The notes under the pieces were generated by a model. It worked only from the letters and a program-made list of their open reading frames with translations, made no database searches and was not told the origin of the DNA. Below, piece after piece: positions 1 through 9,282 of a stretch of 64,000 nucleotides of DNA. Within the stretch, counting starts at the first letter, position 1. The number at the start of each line of letters is the position of its first letter. The DNA comes from Pseudomonas nitroreducens. GTDB taxonomy: Bacteria; Pseudomonadota; Gammaproteobacteria; Pseudomonadales; Pseudomonadaceae. The DNA is taken from NCBI RefSeq assembly GCF_024170165.1, contig NZ_JALJXP010000001.1:372001-436000 (forward strand), read 5' to 3'. The position numbers were made by a program, and so were the translations under genes.

Positions 1-1116
1 TACCTGGGCAGCTTCTGCGTGGCGCTGGGCATCCTGCGCAGCCTGCGTCTGGACGGCTGGAAAGCCGGTATCGCGGTGCTGCTGACGCTGGCTGCCTTCC
101 TCTCGCCCTATACGCTTGCCATCTCCAATATGGCGCGGATGGAGGCCTTCTACACGCTGATCTTCCTGGCTTCACTCTGGGCCATGCTGCGCGATCGTCC
201 CGGGTTGGGACTGGCGTTGGTGCTGCTTGGGGCGATAGTTCATTTCAACGCGGTCTACATGCTTCCACCCTATGCCCTGCTCGTCGCCTGGAAGATCCTG
301 CGGCGCGAGGATTTGCTGATTCGCCCGCTGGAGCTGCTGATGCTGGTACTGGCGGCGGTATCGCTACTGGCATACGGACTCTTCGCCGTGAAGCACCTTG
401 GTGCTTTCGCCGACGACATGCGATTCCAGTTCGCCTTCAAGATGGGTTCCCCAGTCATGGATGGCCCAAGCGGCTGGCTGAAGGTGGGCTCACTGTTCCT
501 GTTGGCTCTGGTGCAGTTGGTCGTGCGCCGGGACCTGGGCAAGGACGTGATGCTGTCGCTTTATGGCGCGGGCTTCCTGGCGCTGTTCCTGAATGGGCAC
601 AACATGTGGTACGGCTTCGCGCAGGTCTTCGCCATCTGGCTGGTGTTGCTGGGGTTGCTCCACAGTATTCAGGGTCTGCAAGGGCGCGTCTGGGCTCGTG
701 GTGCGGCTGCTGTGCTGGCCGTGGCGCTGCTCTTCCCGCTGGGGCAGTATTCCTGGGCTCGTACTCCGCAGTTCGAGCCAATGTGGCCGCGTGCGGCCTT
801 GTTGCACCGCTCGTTCCTGGCGACCCAGGAGGTGGAAAAAGTTCGTGCGTGGGTCGCGGCGTTGCCGCCGGGGGCAACGGTCTCGTTCGGCTATTCCGGT
901 GTCGAGCCTTTCTTCTTCAATGAGTTCGCCAAATCCGGAGCGCGCTGGAGTATTTCCGGGCACAGCATGACCCAGGTTTCCCCGCCACGGACCAACGACT
1001 ACCGGGTCTTCTGCGATAGCGCGCTGTTCCCGCCCTATCTGGCGGTGTACGACTGGGATGGTTATCCACGCAAGAGCCAGGACACCGGCTGCAGCATCAT
1101 CTCGCAAGGTAAATGA
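1..1116 (+). CDS. Polytopic membrane protein, GT-C-like glycosyltransferase (5' partial)
   Basis: The reading frame is open from base 1, so the gene is cut by the window edge; the GTG at 19 is only the first internal start-like codon. The visible 372 codons encode repeated hydrophobic segments over roughly the first two thirds, then a soluble C-terminal tail of about 110 residues with no membrane span. This layout (membrane domain plus periplasmic C-terminal domain) is typical of GT-C glycosyltransferases that use lipid-phosphate sugars, but the catalytic N-terminal loop lies outside the window. The stop codon overlaps the next start in ATGA, so the two genes are translationally coupled. Function is inferred from topology and from the neighbouring polysaccharide genes; no family signature was read directly. 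Confidence 0.6.
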   Translation, partial: YLGSFCVALGILRSLRLDGWKAGIAVLLTLAAFLSPYTLAISNMARMEAFYTLIFLASLWAMLRDRPGLGLALVLLGAIVHFNAVYMLPPYALLVAWKILRREDLLIRPLELLMLVLAAVSLLAYGLFAVKHLGAFADDMRFQFAFKMGSPVMDGPSGWLKVGSLFLLALVQLVVRRDLGKDVMLSLYGAGFLALFLNGHNMWYGFAQVFAIWLVLLGLLHSIQGLQGRVWARGAAAVLAVALLFPLGQYSWARTPQFEPMWPRAALLHRSFLATQEVEKVRAWVAALPPGATVSFGYSGVEPFFFNEFAKSGARWSISGHSMTQVSPPRTNDYRVFCDSALFPPYLAVYDWDGYPRKSQDTGCSIISQGK

Positions 1117-2558
1117 TGGATATGAAGGGAACGCCAGTGGCTGCCGCTCAGCGGTCGCCAGCGCTCTGGATGAATGGAGTCGTCGGTCTGGTCATCCTGA
1201 CGTTCGCCTGGGTGACGGCGAGATATGCGCTGAGGAACAGCTACTTCATCGGGGACGATTACGATCACTTCCAGCTGATCGGTTCGATGTCGTTCCTGCA
1301 GTACCTGTTCACGCCGATCGATGTTCACTTTGTGCCGTTGCACCGGCTGTTCAGCTGGCTCCTGCTGAGGCTCGCACCGCTGAACTTTGATCTCGCGGTG
1401 GCTGTGCTGATGGCGTTTCAACTCGCCGCCACTTTGCTGCTCGCGCTACTACTGGGGCGCCTGCGCCCCGGTCCCTGGAATGCGACCTTACTCGTAGTCT
1501 TCGCGTGCAACAGTTTGCTGCTGCCATTGCTGGTCTGGTGGAGCGCCGGGATACACCGTTTTCCCTACGTGCTTCTGAGTATTGCCTGTCTGTACTTCTA
1601 TCTGGGATATCGAGAACAGCATCGCTGGCGCCAGCTTGTTGCTGCCTGGGCTTGCCTTGTCCTGGCTTTCGGTTTCTACAGCAAGGCTGTACTGATTCCA
1701 GTCTATGTGCTGGCGCTGGAGTTCTGTCTGAGCTGGCGCTTGGGATTTGCCGTGCTGCGACGCTATGCGGTCGGCGCCTCGATGTTGCTTGCTGTCATCG
1801 GATACGTTGTCTGGTACGTGCTCTATGCGCCGGTAACTCGGCCGGCGGGTACCGCATCGATTTCCGTCGCCGTCGAGATCACCCTGGCCTTCATGCGCAC
1901 GATGGCTGATCTGCTGGTACTCCGGCAGCCAGGCCCATGGAGTCTGGTTGGGGGAGGGGTTTTGGTGGCGTGGGGGCTGGTCATGCTGGTGACCTGCCTG
2001 AAGCGCCGGGAGAACCTGATCTACTGGCTGGTACTGTTGGGGCTGGTGGCTCTGAATTTCCTGGTGATCGGCGTTTCGTCCCGAGGGCAGATGTTCGGCG
2101 CCTATCTGGCGGGGATTCCACGCTACTACTTTGAAGTGCTCTTTCTGCCAGTGATCTTCTTCAGCCTGATTCTGAACCCGTCAAGTTCACAATACAGCGG
2201 CGAAGGTATCAGGGGCCGGTATACAGGAGTTTTGGCAATCGGTCTGGCCGTCCTTTATCCGTTGCTGGCCTACCTGTCGGCAAAGGCTCAGTTCATTGAG
2301 TACGGAGAGGTTCACAAGCAGGCGCATCATTACATGACGCGATTGTTGGCCAACCTGGATGAGTTGCCGGCAGATCGCCCAGTGCGGATCGCCGAGGGTA
2401 ACCTGCCCCTGTACGTCTACGGCGACTGGTTGCGTGTCTACAAGCCGTTCGCGGTTGTACTGCCGCTTCGCTACCCGAATCTGGAGTTCGTTGCGCGTGA
2501 TGTCGCGCAGTATGAAATCGATCAGGACGGACAGCTGAAGCCCCTGCCGTCACCCTGA
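1113..2558 (+). CDS. Polytopic membrane protein, probable GT-C glycosyltransferase
   Basis: A 481-residue protein with about ten or more hydrophobic segments. Near residue 45, after the first membrane span, is an acidic GDDYDHF motif followed by a conserved-looking HFVPLHRL loop. An acidic pair in the first periplasmic loop is the usual catalytic signature of GT-C enzymes. The C-terminal 80 residues are soluble and presumably periplasmic. It overlaps the upstream membrane protein by four bases (ATGA) and converges on the acyltransferase gene at 2571 with 12 bases between stops. It probably transfers a sugar from a lipid carrier to a surface glycan or pilin; donor and acceptor cannot be deduced. 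Confidence 0.6.
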   Translation: MMDMKGTPVAAAQRSPALWMNGVVGLVILTFAWVTARYALRNSYFIGDDYDHFQLIGSMSFLQYLFTPIDVHFVPLHRLFSWLLLRLAPLNFDLAVAVLMAFQLAATLLLALLLGRLRPGPWNATLLVVFACNSLLLPLLVWWSAGIHRFPYVLLSIACLYFYLGYREQHRWRQLVAAWACLVLAFGFYSKAVLIPVYVLALEFCLSWRLGFAVLRRYAVGASMLLAVIGYVVWYVLYAPVTRPAGTASISVAVEITLAFMRTMADLLVLRQPGPWSLVGGGVLVAWGLVMLVTCLKRRENLIYWLVLLGLVALNFLVIGVSSRGQMFGAYLAGIPRYYFEVLFLPVIFFSLILNPSSSQYSGEGIRGRYTGVLAIGLAVLYPLLAYLSAKAQFIEYGEVHKQAHHYMTRLLANLDELPADRPVRIAEGNLPLYVYGDWLRVYKPFAVVLPLRYPNLEFVARDVAQYEIDQDGQLKPLPSP

Positions 2559-2570
2559 GCGTCTGGCGGG

Positions 2571-3647
2571 TCAGGCGCTCGACTCCTCTTCCGCGGCTTT
2601 GTCGTTGCGCTTGGCTCTGCCGGGCGAGGCAAGGCTCAACAGCCACGCCTTGCCCGGCAACTCGATCCAGCGGTAAGTCACCATCGAGTAAACCAACAGC
2701 CCGCCGAGGTAGATCGGAGTGAGCGCGGCGTGGCTCATGCCCAGCCCTTTCAGCCCTGTGTCCACCAGCATCAGCACGACCAGATGGTTGAGGTAGATGG
2801 AGTAGGAAATCGTGCCAAGCCACTGGCACCGAGCGATCAGCCGGGCCAGCAGGCCCTGCTCCAGGGCAAAGAGCGTCACGACGGCAGCGAAGACCAACGG
2901 TGCAAATATCTGCATGGGCTTCATGCTTTCGCCACGACCGAAAAACAGCGCCAGCACGCAGAGGACGGCCACGACTTCGCTCAGGGCTATTGCCCAGGGC
3001 TGCCATTCCTGGCCGCGCGCCCAGAGCCAGCCGCGATAGGCCAGAACACCGAGTACAAAGGACGACCAGCCGCGCAGCAGCCCGGAATTGATCACCTGGA
3101 AATAGTTCTGGTAGGTCGTGTCGATGTTCCCGGTCATCCCGTGGATGATCACCAGGCCGGCGACGCTCATCAGGAGCAGGCTCAGGCTGCTGGTGGAGCG
3201 GCGCACCCAGCAGAAGAACGCCAGGTTTAACCAGAACTCCACGGAGATCGACCAGCTCTGTACGTTCCAGGTCTGTCCATGGGGGTTCAGCCCGATGTTG
3301 TGGGTCATGGTCAGTTGCTGGACGAAGGTGAACAGCGTGCCATCGGGGTAGCGGGGAATACTGCCGGCCAGCAGGGTATAGACCACTGCATAGCTGAGCA
3401 GGCCGAACAGGTGCATCGGGTAGAGGCGGGCGATGCGGCTCAGGACAAAGCGGCCGGCGCTGACCTGATGTTCGGAGTACAGATACCGATGTGCGAGGAT
3501 GAAGCCGCTGAGTACCAGGAAGAAGTCCACGGCGAGGAACCCGGCGAAGCTCAGCAGCCAGTGGAACAGCGCGACAGCGATGGCCGCGATGCCGCGCAAG
3601 CCATCCAGCGCGTGGAAGTAGGTCTTGTTGTTCTGGGGCTGGGTCAT
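2571..3647 (-). CDS. Acyltransferase 3 family membrane protein (OafA/YrhL-like)
   Basis: A 358-residue integral membrane protein. The N-terminus reads YFHALDGLRGIAAIAVALFHW, the classic acyltransferase-3 start with the R/H pair used in acyl transfer, and FFLVLSGFILAHRY follows. About ten membrane spans are visible. The family O-acetylates or otherwise acylates sugars of LPS O-antigens, exopolysaccharides and peptidoglycan. It is the last gene of the seven-gene minus-strand cassette and overlaps the preceding acyltransferase by four bases (ATGA), so the two are co-translated. The acceptor is inferred to be the sugar built by the upstream dprE-like genes or the adjacent D-rhamnan; neither is shown by sequence. 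Confidence 0.85.
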   Translation of the reverse strand: MTQPQNNKTYFHALDGLRGIAAIAVALFHWLLSFAGFLAVDFFLVLSGFILAHRYLYSEHQVSAGRFVLSRIARLYPMHLFGLLSYAVVYTLLAGSIPRYPDGTLFTFVQQLTMTHNIGLNPHGQTWNVQSWSISVEFWLNLAFFCWVRRSTSSLSLLLMSVAGLVIIHGMTGNIDTTYQNYFQVINSGLLRGWSSFVLGVLAYRGWLWARGQEWQPWAIALSEVVAVLCVLALFFGRGESMKPMQIFAPLVFAAVVTLFALEQGLLARLIARCQWLGTISYSIYLNHLVVLMLVDTGLKGLGMSHAALTPIYLGGLLVYSMVTYRWIELPGKAWLLSLASPGRAKRNDKAAEEESSA

Positions 3648-4741
3648 GCGCTGTCAGGTCTCGCGTCCGTGAGGGAGTTTTCGGGAGGCGGGGTGCTGGG
3701 GCCGCCCGTGGCCATGCTGGCGAAGCCTCGCCGCCGCAGACGGTAATTGTCGATGAGTGTCTGCAGTTTCATCAGGACGAGTGAGATGGCCAGGCAGATG
3801 AAGATGCAGGCAGGAATCGCGACGCCCTCCTGCCCCTGGAAGCCCAGCCATTTTTCGCTCAGGTAGAAGGCCAGGAAGTGGCTGATGAAGATCGGGTAGG
3901 CAAGGCGTCCCAGTCGATTGTCCAGGGCCTTCAGCCAGGGTTCGGTGACTTGAGCTCGCAGCGCCGCGGCCACCAGCGGCCAGGCAAGTACCGCCCCGAG
4001 CAGCGCCTCCAGAGCGAAGCGGTTCTTGAACAGCCCGAGCGCCGGTGCCACGCCGATCAGCATCACTGCATAGATTGCCCAGACGGTCTGCAGCAGCCGC
4101 CGGTAGAAGGGTTCGGAAGCGCTGCGTGCATAGGCGCAGCCGGCCAGGAAGAACACCAGTACGCCGAAGATGAAGCGATAACCGAAGTTGTCGCTATTGA
4201 AGGGCCCGCTACCGAAGAACAGAGCGCTGACCTGAATCGCCAGTGTTGCACCGACCAGCACTGCGAATCGATTGCGCGGCAGCAGGAAGATCAGGGGCAG
4301 GAGCAGGTAGAAATGGAACTCGCTGGCGAGTGACCAGGCGGGTGGAATGATCGGATGAGGAAGGATTCCCGCGATCGTCAGGGGCGGGAATACATAGTTG
4401 GCGGGCAACAGCGCCAGATTGAGGACAATCTTGACCAGGTCAGGTTCCTGGTTGAGGAACAGCACGTGCTGGGCGGGGCCGAAGCAGGCAATGGCGGCGA
4501 AGCTGGCGAGCACAACGACGGCGTACTGGGGGAAAAGCTTGAGTATCCGGTCGGCATAGAACGACCGGACCGGTGTGCGGGAGTGTTCGACGAAGCGCTT
4601 GTAGCTGCGCTGCATCAGGTATCCGCTGGTGAAATAGAACACAATGACCGAGACGACGCCGGGGTTGAAGGTGAAGCCCGCGCCGGTCGTGTGCGAGAGC
4701 AGTACCAGGATGGCCAGGAAAAAGCGGGTGATGCCCAGCAT
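3644..4741 (-). CDS. Acyltransferase 3 family membrane protein
   Basis: A 365-residue polytopic protein whose N-terminus (GITRFFLAILVLLSHTTGAG) matches acyltransferase-3 enzymes; the R and H of the first span correspond to the family's essential residues. The motif VFYFTSGYLMQRSY is the usual second-span signature. It differs in sequence from the acyltransferase encoded immediately downstream, so the pair is not a simple recent duplication. It sits 28 bases after the GT-C-like gene in the same orientation. The C-terminal tail of about 35 residues is polar and proline-rich. Two acyltransferases in tandem suggest two different acylation positions on one glycan, which is inference. Confidence 0.85.
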   Translation of the reverse strand: MLGITRFFLAILVLLSHTTGAGFTFNPGVVSVIVFYFTSGYLMQRSYKRFVEHSRTPVRSFYADRILKLFPQYAVVVLASFAAIACFGPAQHVLFLNQEPDLVKIVLNLALLPANYVFPPLTIAGILPHPIIPPAWSLASEFHFYLLLPLIFLLPRNRFAVLVGATLAIQVSALFFGSGPFNSDNFGYRFIFGVLVFFLAGCAYARSASEPFYRRLLQTVWAIYAVMLIGVAPALGLFKNRFALEALLGAVLAWPLVAAALRAQVTEPWLKALDNRLGRLAYPIFISHFLAFYLSEKWLGFQGQEGVAIPACIFICLAISLVLMKLQTLIDNYRLRRRGFASMATGGPSTPPPENSLTDARPDSA

Positions 4742-4769
4742 GGTCGTATTCGCCGTCTTGTTGTTATGC

Positions 4770-6635
4770 CTAGAGTCGCTGCAGGCTGACTCGATGGATG
4801 GTCAGAGAACCTTGCGCATCCAGGTAGGTGCGGATTTCGGTCTCATGGCGCTGTTCGTTGGTGAACTCGGCGCTCATCACTTCGCGGTTGCCGTCGGTGC
4901 CGATCAACTCGCCTCTGCCGAGTATCCCCTGGCCTCTGTCGAATGCAATGTCCCATTTCCCGGCCTGCGCCCCACGTGGGAGGTTGGTGGCGAACTCGAT
5001 CTCTACCCGGTAGTGACCCGGTGGCAACTGCACGTACGGACCGAAGGTCACGAGCCCTGGGTGGCTTGCAGAAACTTCGCAGCCTGCGCCGGCGTGGCTT
5101 GAGTCCGGCCGGGGCAGCTTGCACGCGGGGTAATCGATTCGCTGCAGCGTTGCGCTGAAGGGCGGGCGTTCGAGGCCCAGAGTTGGTGTTGTGAACAGAC
5201 AATCCACTGCGCAGGCTGACGCTTTCACCAGTTGTACATCGGCCGCGACCCCGGGAGCACAGACTCCTTTGCGGGAGAACAGGTAATCCATTTCCGGGCG
5301 GGCGACGCAGGCATCTACACCGTGATCCTTCAGGTACACCAGCAATCCGGCAGTGTCGGCCCACAGCGCTTCGTCCTGGGCGGAATAGTCCAGAGCGACC
5401 GGATGGTCGTATCGGCTGGCGAGAAAGTCACCGATCTCGCTGATTGCGCCATTACGCTCCAGGGGGGCCAGCGGCTGGCTCGCGAGCCAGAACACACCGA
5501 CGGCGCCCAGGAACAGGGTGAGTGCCCTGCGCACGGTGGTCTGGGCAATGCTCAGCAAACCGGCATGAAGCAGCAGGCATCCCAGCGTTGCGGGGATCGC
5601 CAGGTAGTACAGGCCCATGAAGGGATACAGCGGTTTGGGCACCTTGAGGTGATAAAGCGCAAACGTGGCGCTCATGACGATTGCGACCAGCGCGGCGTGC
5701 GTCAATACCCGGCGCAGTGGCGAGGCAGTGTTCGAACTGGTGGCCAGCCAGAACAGCATCGACGGAATCAGCAGGGCGCCGGCCAGGTTCCAGAACGACA
5801 GGGTGTAGCCCAGGGATTCTGGCAGCCTGGCTGTTTCCAGGCCCCTGAGGGTTTGCTGTGCTCTCAGGACCCGCAGCGGGTTGCTGTCGGTGTGAAGCAG
5901 CAGATCAAGCAGAATCGGCAGGAAGAACAGCGCGCCTATGGCCAGGCTGATGGCCAGCCAACGCAGCGCTCGGCCTTGCTGCAGGCCGTCGCGTCGCAGC
6001 ACGACCAGGGTTGTCACCCCGAGCAGCGGAAGCGTGGCAATCGGCATGCTGATGTACCCGTGAATCAGCACGCAGGCCATCAGCATCGCCAATGGCAGAT
6101 AGCGCAGACCTTTGCCGAGCAGCAGCAGGATCGACAGGTAGAACACGGCAAAAGGCAGGATCAGGCGGTAGGGCATCCACGCGGAAACCAGGTTGCCACC
6201 AATCAGTATCGCCATCGGCAGCACAACAGCGACCGCCGTTGCCGAGAAGCGCTGCCCGAACAGCCGGGCGCTGCACCAGCCGGCCAACAGCAGGAAGCCG
6301 AAGTTGAAGACCAGTGCGCAGAGCAGCCAGCTGCTCGAGCGTGGCAGGTGAAAAACGTTGCCTACCTGTTCGAACAGCGCGTTGGCGTAAAGGAACACGG
6401 GGCCCGGGTGGTTGAAGCCGTAGCGCGAATAGTGCCCCGTCAGCAGGTAGCCCTCGTCGTGCAACTGATCCACCAGCAGCATGTCGGCGGCAAAATCTTC
6501 GACGGGCAACACTTCCTGCCCCAGCCTTCCCGCCGCGCCGTGCATTAGCGCGTACAGGCTCAGTGCAACGAAGAAGGCACAGACCAGCGATCTGAAGGGT
6601 AGCCTTGCGGAGCCGAGGGAGACACCTGGAGTCAT
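4770..6635 (-). CDS. Large GT-C-like membrane glycosyltransferase with C-terminal beta-rich domain
   Basis: A 621-residue protein. The first periplasmic loop (about residues 40-75) holds PVEDFAADM and HYSRYGFNHPGPVFLY, an acidic plus histidine-rich pattern typical of GT-C active sites. About ten membrane spans run to about residue 390. A soluble C-terminal part ends in a beta-rich domain (from about residue 527) beginning GLVTFGPYVQLPPGHYRVEI. The same domain type closes the adjacent 623-residue protein. Start chosen at the ATG with AAGGAA just upstream. It lies 26 bases after its neighbour in the operon. Known GT-C arabinosyltransferases also carry C-terminal carbohydrate-binding modules, so a lipid-phosphopentose transferase is a reasonable inference. 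No exact family was recognised. Confidence 0.65.
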   Translation of the reverse strand: MTPGVSLGSARLPFRSLVCAFFVALSLYALMHGAAGRLGQEVLPVEDFAADMLLVDQLHDEGYLLTGHYSRYGFNHPGPVFLYANALFEQVGNVFHLPRSSSWLLCALVFNFGFLLLAGWCSARLFGQRFSATAVAVVLPMAILIGGNLVSAWMPYRLILPFAVFYLSILLLLGKGLRYLPLAMLMACVLIHGYISMPIATLPLLGVTTLVVLRRDGLQQGRALRWLAISLAIGALFFLPILLDLLLHTDSNPLRVLRAQQTLRGLETARLPESLGYTLSFWNLAGALLIPSMLFWLATSSNTASPLRRVLTHAALVAIVMSATFALYHLKVPKPLYPFMGLYYLAIPATLGCLLLHAGLLSIAQTTVRRALTLFLGAVGVFWLASQPLAPLERNGAISEIGDFLASRYDHPVALDYSAQDEALWADTAGLLVYLKDHGVDACVARPEMDYLFSRKGVCAPGVAADVQLVKASACAVDCLFTTPTLGLERPPFSATLQRIDYPACKLPRPDSSHAGAGCEVSASHPGLVTFGPYVQLPPGHYRVEIEFATNLPRGAQAGKWDIAFDRGQGILGRGELIGTDGNREVMSAEFTNEQRHETEIRTYLDAQGSLTIHRVSLQRL

Positions 6636-6661
6636 GGATTCCTTTCCGAGGACAGGGGAAG

Positions 6662-8533
6662 TCAGTGCAGGCGCTCGATGGCCAGGGACATCACGCGCAG
6701 CTCCGCGTTGCCAGGCCAGGACACTCGGAACTCATAGGGTTCTGGCCGCGAGCGCTTCACGCGGAACTCGATTTCCTGATGGGCCACTGCCCCGGAGGTG
6801 CCGGGCAGCGATACTGCCATGAGCACAGGGTCCGACGAGCGCGGGCGATAGACGTCCCAGGTGGCCACGGACTCGCTGGAGGGCGCGCTGCCCTGATAGT
6901 TGATGCTCAGGCGATAACGGCCCTGGGGTAGCGTGACATAGGGGCCGAACGAGACGAAACCGGGAGCGTCTCGCTGAGGCAGGGCAAGTCTGCCCCAGCC
7001 ATCCAGCTGCCCGGTCAACGCCGGCAATACCGCCGCAGGGAAGTGCAAGGGCGGTTCCTGATAGCGGCTGAACGAACCGGTCAGCGCCACGAGGACGACG
7101 ATGCTGGCCAGAACATAGCGTGGGCGCAGCACTCCGGTGGCTGGTTTGCCGCGGAAAAGGTACCAGCCGTAGCCCATCAGCAGCGGCAGCAGCAGAGCGA
7201 ACAGATAGTTGGGCGCATAGGTGGGTGCCCACTGAATGTCGTACAGCGCCGGCAGCCAGGTGGTGAGGCGGCCGTAGAAGACCGAATAGGCGCTGAGCCA
7301 GGTTTCCGTCGGGCGTTGATAGAGACTGACCCCGGACCAGGCGTAGCAGCGCCATGCGTAGGCCTGCAGGAAGATGAAAGCGATCAGCAGGATGACCAGT
7401 GGCCGCTTGCCGATGCGCTCCTTGAGGGGAGGAAGGGCCGCCAGGGTCGGTAGGAAAAGGCACAGGGCCGCGGACCAGCCGAAGCGCCCGGAAAACGAAC
7501 CGCCGCCATACCAGTTCGGGTGCATGGCGTTGGGGACCAGCAAAGCCAGGAACACCAGTAGCCAGGTGCCCATCAGCATTGGCTCGCGTCGTGCGAGGGG
7601 TACGAGGAACAACGCTCCCAGCATCAGCATCGGGTTCTGCAGCAGCATGCCCTGGTTCTGATCGACCAGCAGGCCCACGAGCACCATCAGCGCATTCGCA
7701 CTGATCTCCAGCGCATCGCTTTGATACGGCCCGCTCATCTTGCCGTAGGCGTAGAGGTTGTAGCTGGCAAGCAGCAGGATGGATAGACCGAAGGCCACGG
7801 GCCACAGCAGCGTCCGTATGGCGTCGCGCCGTTGCTGAATAGATAGCCAGGTAGCGGCCAGGACCAGAACAAGCCCGGCGGCGCTGAACTTGATCTGCAG
7901 CCAGGGCAGGAAAGCCACTGCCAGGGCGTAGCCGAGAACTGTCAGGGTGCGCCGCTGATACTGGGGGGTTGCCAGCCAATACAGGCCACTCAGGCAGATC
8001 AGGCCGGCCAGCAGGTCGGGGTAGATCTGGTTCGCGGCGGGGAGCATCGGCAGTGCCGTGGTCAAGGCGACGACCGCCAGCATGGCTAGTTTCGTCGAGG
8101 CGCCGTAGTGGCGGGACAGCTTCCAGGCCAGGACCACTCCCCAGCTGCTGAGCAGGATCATGAACAGCTTGCTGCCCAGCATTCCGCCCAGCTTCAAGGG
8201 CAATGCCAGCAACAGCGGGAGGCCGACGTTATGGCCGCTGAACAGCCCATTCGGGCCGGGTAGCCCGTGGCTGTTGGAGGGGCCGGGCACGGCATCGGCA
8301 GGCGCCAGCCCCGCCGGGAAAATGCGGCGCTCGGCGAACTCCCGCGCATAGGCCTGGCTGACGTCGAAACTGCCGTCTCGGGCGATACCGTCGGCGATGA
8401 CCAGGTAGTGGGGCTCGTCCCCCGTGACCTGATTGAGGCCCTTGTGCTGCCACAGGGCCAGCGTGATGACGGCGAGGGCCAGATAAAGTCCGAGGCAGAG
8501 CCAGAGTCCTTTTTGCTTCAGCATCTGAGGCAT
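6662..8533 (-). CDS. Large GT-C-like membrane glycosyltransferase with C-terminal beta-rich domain
   Basis: A 623-residue polytopic protein. The first external loop (about residue 38) contains VTGDEPHYLVIADG, a GDEPHY signature seen in many GT-C membrane glycosyltransferases, followed by a long loop with FSGHNVGLPLLLALP. About eleven hydrophobic segments follow. From about residue 525 the protein ends in a domain starting GFVSFGPYVTLPQGRYRLSI, clearly related to the end of the next protein in the operon. The start lies 4 bases after the dprE2-like stop, so it is in the same transcript. Probable role: transfer of the sugar made by the dprE-like pair to a periplasmic acceptor. Donor and acceptor are inference. 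Confidence 0.65.
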   Translation of the reverse strand: MPQMLKQKGLWLCLGLYLALAVITLALWQHKGLNQVTGDEPHYLVIADGIARDGSFDVSQAYAREFAERRIFPAGLAPADAVPGPSNSHGLPGPNGLFSGHNVGLPLLLALPLKLGGMLGSKLFMILLSSWGVVLAWKLSRHYGASTKLAMLAVVALTTALPMLPAANQIYPDLLAGLICLSGLYWLATPQYQRRTLTVLGYALAVAFLPWLQIKFSAAGLVLVLAATWLSIQQRRDAIRTLLWPVAFGLSILLLASYNLYAYGKMSGPYQSDALEISANALMVLVGLLVDQNQGMLLQNPMLMLGALFLVPLARREPMLMGTWLLVFLALLVPNAMHPNWYGGGSFSGRFGWSAALCLFLPTLAALPPLKERIGKRPLVILLIAFIFLQAYAWRCYAWSGVSLYQRPTETWLSAYSVFYGRLTTWLPALYDIQWAPTYAPNYLFALLLPLLMGYGWYLFRGKPATGVLRPRYVLASIVVLVALTGSFSRYQEPPLHFPAAVLPALTGQLDGWGRLALPQRDAPGFVSFGPYVTLPQGRYRLSINYQGSAPSSESVATWDVYRPRSSDPVLMAVSLPGTSGAVAHQEIEFRVKRSRPEPYEFRVSWPGNAELRVMSLAIERLH

Positions 8534-8537
8534 CGCC

Positions 8538-9275
8538 TTACAGCGACAGCCGCTTGAAGATGAACTCCGGTATGGAACGGATGATCGCCATGATCAGGCA
8601 CCAGAACCCTGGCGTGTAGAGCACGTCCTTGCTCTTGCCGATGGCTTTTTCGATGTCGCCGGCGACCTTCTCCGGGGTTGCCCAGAGCGGGCCCTTGGGG
8701 AAGGCGGCGGTCATCGGTGTATCGACGAAGCCGGGCTTGATGGTGAGCACCTGTACGCCCGACTTGTACAAGCGATTGCGCAGGCCCTGGAGGAAGATGC
8801 TCAGCGCACCCTTGGCGGTGCCGTAGATGTAATTGGACTGGCGGCCACGGTCGCCGGCGACCGAGCTGATCACGGCGATGCTGCCGTGGCCCTGGCGCTC
8901 GAAATGATTGGCCAGCGGAGTTAGCAGGCTGATCACGCTCAGGGCGTTGGTGTTCAGTTCGCTCAGGGTCAGCGCCACGTCCTGTTCGCAGGCCTTCTGG
9001 TCGCCCAGGGTGCCGTGGGCGATGAGGACCAGGTCGAGTCCGCCCAGTTGCTCGATCACATTGCCGATTACGGCCGTGTGGCGGGCGAAGTCATTGGCGT
9101 CGAAGATCTCGCTGTGGACGCTGCTGGCGCCGCGCACCTTGAGGTCTTCACTCAGGCTCGTCAGACGCTCCTGATTGCGCGCCAGCAGGAACAGCTCGGC
9201 GCCGCGGGAGGCGAAGCGGCGTGCAGTCGCTTCGGCGATGGCGGAGGTCGCGCCGATGACGAGGATCTTTTTCAT
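8538..9275 (-). CDS. DprE2-like short-chain dehydrogenase (decaprenylphosphoryl-2-keto-pentose reductase homologue)
   Basis: A 245-residue SDR. The Rossmann motif GATSAIAEA begins at residue 8, AHGT is near residue 87, and the catalytic set is Ser about 138, Tyr151 and Lys155 (YGTAK). A hydrophobic C-terminal tail (MAIIRSIPEFIFKRL) fits membrane association. In mycobacteria DprE2 reduces the 2-keto intermediate made by DprE1, epimerising polyprenyl-phospho-ribose to -arabinose. Here it follows a DprE1-like gene by seven bases, in the same order as in actinobacteria. Homologues have been linked to D-arabinofuranose on type IV pilins of some P. aeruginosa strains (from memory). The polyprenyl length and the sugar used here are not shown. 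Confidence 0.85.
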   Translation of the reverse strand: MKKILVIGATSAIAEATARRFASRGAELFLLARNQERLTSLSEDLKVRGASSVHSEIFDANDFARHTAVIGNVIEQLGGLDLVLIAHGTLGDQKACEQDVALTLSELNTNALSVISLLTPLANHFERQGHGSIAVISSVAGDRGRQSNYIYGTAKGALSIFLQGLRNRLYKSGVQVLTIKPGFVDTPMTAAFPKGPLWATPEKVAGDIEKAIGKSKDVLYTPGFWCLIMAIIRSIPEFIFKRLSL

Positions 9276-9282
9276 TGTTGTC

